From contig DDEI01000040.1 in the NCBI GenBank assembly GCA_002336675.1, forward strand, positions 22,775 through 31,503: DNA of 8,729 nt, given 5' to 3'. The notes beneath the pieces are model-generated. The model ran no database searches. It saw only the letters and a list, made by a program, of their open reading frames with translations, and was not told the DNA's origin. The DNA comes from Flavobacteriales bacterium UBA1958. Lineage in GTDB: Bacteria > Bacteroidota > Bacteroidia > Flavobacteriales_D > Sanyastnellaceae. The position numbers were made by a program, and so were the translations under genes. Shown piece by piece: positions 1 to 5,568 of this stretch (position 1 is the stretch's first letter; each line of letters opens with the position of its first letter).

Positions 1-1599
1 AATTATAATTGCCCAATCGTCTATTGTAAGGTCATTTAAAACCTTATGAATAACATCTGTCATGGCGTGATATTCTCCTTTGGGATCCCGGGCAGTGATC
101 AGACCAAAATCATTCATAAACTTCATAAGTCTGGGAATATTTTCTTGTGCTTTCTCATCCCACACAGAAGCAGTATGACATCCAGATTGATATGCTCCAT
201 CTACGATTGGCGAAATAATTGTAGCGGCCATAGACTCCAATTCCTGAGAGGTCATCAAACCAGTTGTATCTTGAGAACCGACAATATTAACCTCAACACG
301 AACGTCAGAACCGGCATGTAAAACTTTTCCAGGAGTACTTCCTACAGCATTTCTATTAAATATTTTTTCTACTGCTGTCAATCCCTGCCCTTCATGAGAT
401 ATCTCTTTTGAAGGCGCAAATACTAAAGGCATATCTACACCTAAAGTTTTTGCCGCAAAAGTTTGAAGTTTTTTACCAAAAACGATAGCATAAGAACCTC
501 CTGCTCTCATAAATTCCATTTTCTGAGGGGTAAAAGCAGCAGAAATGTCGCTTAACTCCTTATCTCCATTATATAATTTCTTCTTTTTTGTATTTATGGT
601 AAGGACCGTTCCTGTTTCAACAGAAAACAATTCTTCAAGAATAGCTTCACCATCCTCATCTCTCAGTGTATTGCCTTCTGTATCTTTTTTCTTAACCCAG
701 TTTTTAAGATCCAGACCAATTCCTCCAGTCACACCAACAGTTGTAAGGAAAATTGGAGAGATACCATTTGTTCCGGCAACAACTGGAGCGATATTAATGA
801 ATGGGACATAAGGACTTGCCTTTTTACCAGTCCATAAAGACACATTATTCACACCTGACATCCTAGAAGACCCAACTCCCATTGTACCTTTCTCAGCGAT
901 CAACATCACGCTCTTATCAGGATGCTTTTCCTGTAAAGCGAGGAGTTCATTTTGCCGCTCAGTATTATGCTCAAACATACACTTACCATGCAGCTCTCGA
1001 TCTGATCTCGAGTGTGCATCCCCTCCTGGAGAAAGTAAATCTGTGGAAATATCTCCGATACCAGCAATGTAGGTTACAACCTCAATTTCTTCCTCTACCT
1101 CTGGCAGCTTTGTGAAGAATTCAGCCTTTGCATAACTTTCAATAATTTCTTTGGCAATTTTATTACCCTTTTTATACGCATTCCCTAAACGTTCTGTGTC
1201 CGCTTCATAGAGAAAAACTTGGGTTTTGAGAACATCTGCGGCTGCTTTTGAGATAGCAATATCAAAACCAAGAGCTAAATCAATTAAGACCTCAACAGAA
1301 GGGCCACCTTTCATGTGCGACAGTAACTCAAAAGCAAAGGTTGGTGTAATTTCATCTAAAACGGATTTACCAAGAATAATTTCTTTTAAGAAAGTTGACT
1401 TTACACCCGCAGCACCAGTGGTTCCAGGAAAAGTGTTGTATATGAAGAAATCTATAGATTCTTCTCTGTGTATATTGCCAAAATCTTTGATTTGCAAAAT
1501 AATCTGACCCAGCAATTCAGCACCATCAATAGGTTTGGGATTTAACCCCTCTCTTTTTCTTTCTTCTATTTCTTTGATATAATGGTCGTAAATATTCAT
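1..1599 (-). CDS. acnB: Aconitate hydratase B (bifunctional aconitase/2-methylisocitrate dehydratase), N-terminal 533 residues, cut by window edge
   Basis: Interconverts citrate and isocitrate in the cytoplasmic TCA cycle; family members can also dehydrate 2-methylisocitrate. I translated the minus strand from the ATG at 1599-1597 and found no stop or frameshift down to base 1. The order fits AcnB rather than AcnA. An N-terminal helical, HEAT-like domain covers roughly residues 1-160. The swivel domain follows, with TDLLSPGGDAHSRSD and the substrate-loop motif GVGSSR (S244, S245, R246). The start of the catalytic core shows GSQDTTG (441-447) and CHTASVWDEK (from C474). The text stops at TIDDWAIII, just before the expected GGDSHTR. 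The three cluster-binding cysteines lie beyond the edge, so catalytic integrity cannot be judged. Full-length relatives are about 850-930 residues. There is no Shine-Dalgarno sequence. A partial -7 element (TACTTTTA on the minus strand, 1628-1621) lies 21 nt before the ATG, without a recognisable -33 box. Confidence 0.97.
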   Translation of the reverse strand, partial: MNIYDHYIKEIEERKREGLNPKPIDGAELLGQIILQIKDFGNIHREESIDFFIYNTFPGTTGAAGVKSTFLKEIILGKSVLDEITPTFAFELLSHMKGGPSVEVLIDLALGFDIAISKAAADVLKTQVFLYEADTERLGNAYKKGNKIAKEIIESYAKAEFFTKLPEVEEEIEVVTYIAGIGDISTDLLSPGGDAHSRSDRELHGKCMFEHNTERQNELLALQEKHPDKSVMLIAEKGTMGVGSSRMSGVNNVSLWTGKKASPYVPFINIAPVVAGTNGISPIFLTTVGVTGGIGLDLKNWVKKKDTEGNTLRDEDGEAILEELFSVETGTVLTINTKKKKLYNGDKELSDISAAFTPQKMEFMRAGGSYAIVFGKKLQTFAAKTLGVDMPLVFAPSKEISHEGQGLTAVEKIFNRNAVGSTPGKVLHAGSDVRVEVNIVGSQDTTGLMTSQELESMAATIISPIVDGAYQSGCHTASVWDEKAQENIPRLMKFMNDFGLITARDPKGEYHAMTDVIHKVLNDLTIDDWAIII

Positions 1600-1783
1600 A
1601 ATTGAAGTCTTTTTCAATATTAAAAGTAGTTTTAGAAATAAAGTGTTTCTCCTTTTTCTATAAATTATCGAAGAACGTCATGAGAGAGAGATTGAGCTTA
1701 ATTTAACGCAATTACACACATCACATTTAAATAAAAAAACATGCTTTATGTATCATTATCAATATACAACCCTTTCAAAGATT

Positions 1784-2017
1784 TCATAAAAAAATATTCT
1801 GTACAATTATTAAGCTTTTTTGCTGCTCACGTTTCTGACGCCATAACTCTTTCACAGTATTTAAAATAATGGCTTTTGATCCTGTCAATCTCAAATCCCG
1901 TCGCAACATTTTGTGTGATGCGAATTTAAAGAAATTGAACGAAGTATCAATAGAATAAGTCGAAGGATGAATAGATAACCAAACGTTCATGATATACGAA
2001 ATTTTAAAATATTCCAA
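1784..2017 (-). CDS. Doubtful small ORF, possibly a decayed gene remnant
   Basis: A 77-codon leftward frame with a TTG start and a TGA stop. I do not recognise it. The same frame is open further upstream to about 2074, where a TAA closes it, and no ATG lies in that extension; the first internal ATG is residue 10. The C-terminal half (about residues 35-68) is basic and protein-like: it contains HKMLRRDLRLTGSKA and continues with LNTVKELWRQKREQQK, which reads as an amphipathic helix. The N-terminal part is rich in F, Y, I and S. The lack of a good start, together with a protein-like tail, would fit the 3' end of a gene that has lost its front. A chance ORF in AT-rich DNA is equally possible. 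No promoter or ribosome binding site is visible. Confidence 0.25.
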   Translation of the reverse strand: MEYFKISYIMNVWLSIHPSTYSIDTSFNFFKFASHKMLRRDLRLTGSKAIILNTVKELWRQKREQQKSLIIVQNIFL

Positions 2018-2082
2018 TTCATTAAGAAAAAATGAATATTCACCAATGTATTTTTTTAGCCGTAATCTTATACTTTATTCGC

Positions 2083-2112
2083 TTTGGCCTATGTGATCAA
2101 ACCTTAATTTTA
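2083..2112 (+). promoter_or_regulatory. Candidate weak Bacteroidota promoter for the permease gene
   Basis: A TTTG at 2083-2086 is followed after 18 nt by TAATTTTA at 2105-2112. That matches the -7 consensus TAnnTTTG except for the last base. If used, transcription would begin at or within a few bases of the GTG start at 2118, giving a leaderless or nearly leaderless message. In such AT-rich DNA this could be chance; the consensus itself is established for Bacteroides and Flavobacterium. Confidence 0.2.
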
Positions 2113-2117
2113 CTCTT

Positions 2118-3353
2118 GTGAAAAGAAAAGCAGTTATCGAGAATATAAATGTGGCTATTAAGTCGGTGAAAGCTCAACTTCTAAGGACTACTCTTACAGT
2201 TCTTATTATAGCGATAGGGATTACCGCTTTGATAAGTATAATCACTGCCACTAGTGCCTTAGAGAAAAAAATAAGCAGTGAGTTCACCTCTCTGGGTACT
2301 AACACATTTATCATCAAAGCAAATAACACCTCAGGAAAACGAGGAGGTCAAGCCAATAAAAAGTATGCTGACATAAGCTACTCTGAAGCTAAAGAGTTTA
2401 AACGAAAATATCCCAGGGAAGATCTAGTAAGTATAGCAGCTATAGCAAAATTTGGGGCTACAGTCAAACACCTTTCTGAATTAACAAACCCTAACGTAAT
2501 GGTTAATGGAGTAGATGAGAGTTATTTAGAACTCTCTGGGTACTCTATAGAATCTGGTAGAAATTTTTCTAGGACTGAAATTTATTTAGGAAACAATGTA
2601 GTAGTGATTGGCTCAGATATAGTAAAAAAACTGTTTAAAAATCCTGAAACAGCTTTAGGTTCTAGCATATCTATAGACTCTCGGAAATTCACTGTCATAG
2701 GAATTTTAGCCTCAAAGGGAAATACTTTGAATTTAAGTGGAGACAATCAATGTCTAATTCCTGTGAGCGTTACTAGAAAATCATACGAAACTAAATCCAC
2801 CGAGTACAGAACAAATGTTATGGTGACTGACCCGAGAGAGTTAGATGACGCTATCCAAGTGGCTATGGGGAAAATGAAACTGATCAGAAAAGATGGTATT
2901 AACGAAGAGTCCTTTCAAATTAACAAAGCGGATAGCACTGCAAGTATGGTTATCGAAAATCTAAGTAATATCACTTTGGCTGCCACTGTCCTGGGCTTTA
3001 TAACACTGTTAGGAGCTGGTATAGGCTTAATGAATATCATGCTAGTTTCAGTAACTGAAAGAACTAAAGAAATAGGAGTAAGAAAAGCTATAGGCGCCAG
3101 CGCTTCTTTAATTAAACAACAGTTTTTAATCGAAGCTATAATCATAGGACAAATTGGTGGTATGGTAGGAATTGTTTTCGGCGTATTATTCGGAAATGTG
3201 ACTGCTGTTTTCTTAAACACAGGTTTTACCGTGCCATGGGTTTGGCTTATTATAGGTGTCTTACTTTGTTTTGTGGTTAGCTTAGTTAGCGGATATTACC
3301 CTGCTAAAAAAGCATCTGAACTTGACCCTATAGATGCCCTAAGGTATGAGTGA
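2118..3353 (+). CDS. ABC transporter permease, MacB/FtsX family
   Basis: A 411-residue inner-membrane permease of the MacB type, the group that couples cytoplasmic ATP hydrolysis to movements of a periplasmic domain (efflux or lipoprotein/peptide transport; substrate here unknown). The first membrane helix is about residues 23-44, preceded by a basic amphipathic segment. A MacB-like periplasmic core domain spans about 45-280. Three helices follow at about 285-310, 333-360 and 373-397. The FtsX signature ERTKEIGVRKAIGAS starts at E314, and the protein ends in the typical YYPAKKASELDPIDALRYE. The length is normal for stand-alone MacB permeases of Bacteroidota. The start is GTG, since upstream codons in frame contain no better start before a TGA at 2094. 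No ATPase gene adjoins, so the partner must be encoded elsewhere. The last 15 nt overlap the convergent gene on the other strand. Family assignment is secure; the transported substrate cannot be inferred. Confidence 0.93.
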   Translation: MKRKAVIENINVAIKSVKAQLLRTTLTVLIIAIGITALISIITATSALEKKISSEFTSLGTNTFIIKANNTSGKRGGQANKKYADISYSEAKEFKRKYPREDLVSIAAIAKFGATVKHLSELTNPNVMVNGVDESYLELSGYSIESGRNFSRTEIYLGNNVVVIGSDIVKKLFKNPETALGSSISIDSRKFTVIGILASKGNTLNLSGDNQCLIPVSVTRKSYETKSTEYRTNVMVTDPRELDDAIQVAMGKMKLIRKDGINEESFQINKADSTASMVIENLSNITLAATVLGFITLLGAGIGLMNIMLVSVTERTKEIGVRKAIGASASLIKQQFLIEAIIIGQIGGMVGIVFGVLFGNVTAVFLNTGFTVPWVWLIIGVLLCFVVSLVSGYYPAKKASELDPIDALRYE

Positions 3354-3896
3354 AATTCTGGAATATTCTTTTTCTATCAAAGGCCTAGCAGCTTCTAAAT
3401 CTTTCTGCTGAAGAAAACGAATGGCCTCTCCAGTAGATAGATGATCTGCTAATTTAACTGGTGCGAAATCGTTAAACCCCGAGAAAGTATTTTCAAAGAT
3501 TAATTTAAACTTCATTTCATACTCCTGCTGCAGCTGGATTAATGTCTCTACTATTTTTATAAGTCGTCTAACGCACAAAGTGGATGCTAGCTGACTTCTC
3601 AAAATAGATTGGTTTTTCTCGAAGTCCTTCAATATGTCAAGAAAATCTAAACCAATCAACTTAATATCCTCAAATGATTCTGAATAATGGCACACTTTAT
3701 TTTTTAAATAGTGCTCTTGTATTTCTAAAAGCTTATTCAACTTTCTAACTCTAGCCATATAAAGCTGTTTTACTACAGGGTTTCGAAGAAAATAATCACG
3801 TAAATGAAATACTTCGTCTTCCATCAAATCCTCTAAAACATCCCTAGGCGGCATTTCTGTTAACTGAAGGATATTTAATACTTGCGAAATTTCCAA
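3339..3896 (-). CDS. Conserved-looking hypothetical helical protein, 185 residues
   Basis: I do not recognise this protein. It is predicted cytoplasmic: no signal peptide and no membrane helix. It is almost wholly helical, with long charged stretches (for example KQLYMARVRKLNKLLEIQEH near residues 43-62) and a Gln/Glu-rich segment (IQLQQEYEMKFKLIFEN) around 120-136. A shorter C-terminal part has LSTGEAIRFLQQKDLEAARP. The longest frame starts at TTG (3896-3894), directly after a TAA; the alternative is the ATG at 3854-3852 (residue 15). I prefer TTG because the first 14 residues continue an amphipathic helix, but the choice is open. No Shine-Dalgarno sequence is seen. The gene is divergent from the TlpA-like lipoprotein gene across 87 bp and its TAG stop lies inside the 3' end of the permease gene. 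Length, protein-like composition and snug placement argue that it is real. Confidence 0.72.
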   Translation of the reverse strand: MEISQVLNILQLTEMPPRDVLEDLMEDEVFHLRDYFLRNPVVKQLYMARVRKLNKLLEIQEHYLKNKVCHYSESFEDIKLIGLDFLDILKDFEKNQSILRSQLASTLCVRRLIKIVETLIQLQQEYEMKFKLIFENTFSGFNDFAPVKLADHLSTGEAIRFLQQKDLEAARPLIEKEYSRISLIP

Positions 3897-3931
3897 TAGT
3901 TAATCTTATTTTTGTTAGAGAACTGTTAAAC

Positions 3932-3963
3932 CTTGAATGAGCCTAACCTACTTTGTATATTTG
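3932..3963 (+). promoter_or_regulatory. Bacteroidota-type -33/-7 promoter of the TlpA-like lipoprotein gene
   Basis: The -33 box CTTG (3932-3935) is followed by a 20-nt spacer and a perfect -7 box TATATTTG (3956-3963; consensus TAnnTTTG). Expected transcription start is about 3968-3971, leaving a leader of roughly 15 nt before the ATG at 3984, too short for a normal Shine-Dalgarno region. This is the best promoter in the window and a phylum marker. Confidence 0.7.
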
Positions 3964-3983
3964 CACATCAAAAATAGCACGAA

Positions 3984-5432
3984 ATGAAAATACTTTTTAG
4001 CTTTCTAACTTTATTCTTATTAACGGCCGCAGGTTGCGAATCTGCAGCTTCTAATGCCTCGAATGATGAGAAATCAATTTCTACTAAAAATGCAGAGGAT
4101 ACCTCTTCTTCTCAAATTTCTACATCTTCAACTATTCATTACACAGATCAAAATGAAATAGGAGATATTTCAGGTGATTTCACTATTCATGGAACTATTA
4201 CCAATGGAGCCACTGTAGAAGGAAAACTCGTGAAAATTTATGAAACTGAAGGAAAAGATATTTTCATCTTAGACAGTACTATAGTAAAAAACGGGGTTTT
4301 CACCCTGAACCTCAAGAATGCCAAAATAGGGGTTCATAAAATTGGATTTAAAAAATATCAGCTAGGTGAATTCATACTCAATCCTGATGAAAAAGGTATT
4401 AACCTTTCTGGAAATGCCTTTAATATGGAGAGAACAATTAAAATAACTAATTCATTAGAAAATAAGGCGCTTACAGAACACAAGATTGTTCTAAATAAGC
4501 ACAAGACTGAACTGAAAAAAATCAGAGGGATGAAGGCATCTACAGATGTTAAACTGAAATTAATTTATGAGCAAGAAAAAGCGCTGAAAGTTCAGCAAGA
4601 CGCTATGGCTGAAAGTTATCCGAATACATTCTTCGCTAAGATGGTAAGAAGAATGCAGAGCCCGAATAGATTTGACCAGGGAAATTATTGGAAAGACATC
4701 GACTTCTCTGATGAGTCTTTAGTGAGAAGTATGGCCCTTAATGATAGGATACAAGATTACATGAGGATTCATGCTAGTAAGGATAGAGAGAATGGATTTT
4801 ACAATGCTGCTGATGAAATCCAAGAGAAAGCATCGATTAACGATAAGGTCAAGTACTTCATGCTGTTTACTATGATGGAAGGATTTTACACAAGCGGAAT
4901 GGAAGATGAAGCATTTTATATCGCTGATAATTATTTGAACGAAAATGCTTGTAGTGATTCAGATGTAGCCAATATTATGAAGCGAAGGAAACAGGATTTA
5001 AAGAGTCTTAAAATTGGAAATACCCCTGCAGATTTCACTATTCTAGATGAGAACGGAAAAAGCGTAAACCTAAGAACAGTGGCAGCTAAAAATGATCTAA
5101 CTCTAGTAATGTTTTGGGCCTCCTGGTGCCACAAGTGCGAACAAGAGATGCCAGTAATTAAGAAAATATATGATGCTAACAAGGCTAAAGGATTCGAGAT
5201 AATAGGAGTCTCTGTAGACATGGAAAAGAATGCCTGGCTGAACGGAATAAAAGCTAAACAATGCAACTGGATTAACGTGAGTCAGCTGGAAGGATGGCAA
5301 AGTGATGTCGCTAGGGATTATAGAATTGCTAGTACTCCAGTCATGTTCCTGTTAGACTCTAAAGGCGAATTATTACTAAAGCCGGACAGAGCTTTCAAAC
5401 TGGAAAAATGGATGAATGAAAATTTCAATTAG
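3984..5432 (+). CDS. TlpA/ResA-like thiol-disulfide oxidoreductase lipoprotein with DUF4369-like N-terminal domain
   Basis: A 482-residue envelope lipoprotein with a predicted thiol-disulfide exchange role outside the cytoplasm. The signal peptide ends in the lipobox LTAAGC, with Cys18 the expected lipidated residue. A Ser/Asn/Thr-rich tether covers about 19-60. A beta-rich domain resembling DUF4369 covers about 62-150 (GDFTIHGTITNG, then LDSTIVKNGVFTLNL). A charged helical middle region covers about 150-335. The C-terminal AhpC/TSA-thioredoxin-like domain begins near IGNTPADFTILDENG (344 onward), with active site WCHKC (Cys382, Cys385) and the cis-proline loop STP (Pro452). All catalytic features are present. 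This architecture is common in Bacteroidota, where members are linked to protein thiol reduction or cytochrome c maturation; the actual client is unknown. Residues after Cys18 (ESAAS) do not match the known acidic surface-export signal, so a periplasm-facing position is my inference. It is monocistronic: its own promoter upstream, a terminator downstream. Confidence 0.93.
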   Translation: MKILFSFLTLFLLTAAGCESAASNASNDEKSISTKNAEDTSSSQISTSSTIHYTDQNEIGDISGDFTIHGTITNGATVEGKLVKIYETEGKDIFILDSTIVKNGVFTLNLKNAKIGVHKIGFKKYQLGEFILNPDEKGINLSGNAFNMERTIKITNSLENKALTEHKIVLNKHKTELKKIRGMKASTDVKLKLIYEQEKALKVQQDAMAESYPNTFFAKMVRRMQSPNRFDQGNYWKDIDFSDESLVRSMALNDRIQDYMRIHASKDRENGFYNAADEIQEKASINDKVKYFMLFTMMEGFYTSGMEDEAFYIADNYLNENACSDSDVANIMKRRKQDLKSLKIGNTPADFTILDENGKSVNLRTVAAKNDLTLVMFWASWCHKCEQEMPVIKKIYDANKAKGFEIIGVSVDMEKNAWLNGIKAKQCNWINVSQLEGWQSDVARDYRIASTPVMFLLDSKGELLLKPDRAFKLEKWMNENFN

Positions 5433-5461
5433 ACCTATAGAAAAGCTGCACAACAAATTTG

Positions 5462-5504
5462 ATTGGGAGTAATGAGATCAGCTGGTTTTGTTCTCCCAAT
5501 TTTT
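5462..5504 (+). terminator. Rho-independent-like terminator after the TlpA-like gene
   Basis: ATTGGGAG at 5462-5469 pairs perfectly with CTCCCAAT at 5493-5500, with a 23-nt loop, and is followed by a run of T (5500-5504). It lies 29 nt after the stop codon. The loop is longer than usual, which lowers certainty. On the minus strand the stem is not followed by a T-run, so it is unlikely to end valS transcripts. Confidence 0.65.
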
Positions 5505-5568
5505 ATATACTACCCGTGTTTTTTCGTCTGAAAAGCCTAAAAGAACTGTTAAATTTTTCAAGCTTAGT

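Larger units (their letters stand above)
1600..2117. other. Gene-poor AT-rich gap between acnB and the ABC permease gene
   Basis: This 518-bp stretch separates two divergent genes and is longer than the other gaps in the window. The acnB-proximal part (about 1600-1780) shows only AT-rich DNA, a short GA-rich run (tgagagagagattgag) near 1680 and a T-run on the minus strand (1733-1739). Just upstream of that T-run on the minus strand is a weak 5-bp stem (TGTAT/ATACA), too poor to call a terminator. A leftward open frame occupies 1784-2017. A 7-bp AT-only inverted repeat, AATATTC at 2008-2014 and GAATATT at 2034-2040, is weak and could be chance. No tRNA, no transposase and no known riboswitch fold were recognised. 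Confidence 0.6.

Noticed and set aside
46..1507. Four plus-strand ORFs (46-321, 545-811, 882-1115, 1226-1507)
   Set aside because: They lie antisense to the intact acnB frame, have no family resemblance and no promoter; shadows of the real gene.
2915..3220. Minus-strand ORF of 101 codons
   Set aside because: Antisense to the hydrophobic helices of the permease, which explains its composition; no independent support.
4931..5300. Two minus-strand ORFs inside the TlpA-like gene
   Set aside because: Antisense to the conserved thioredoxin-like domain, whose motifs are clear in the plus frame.
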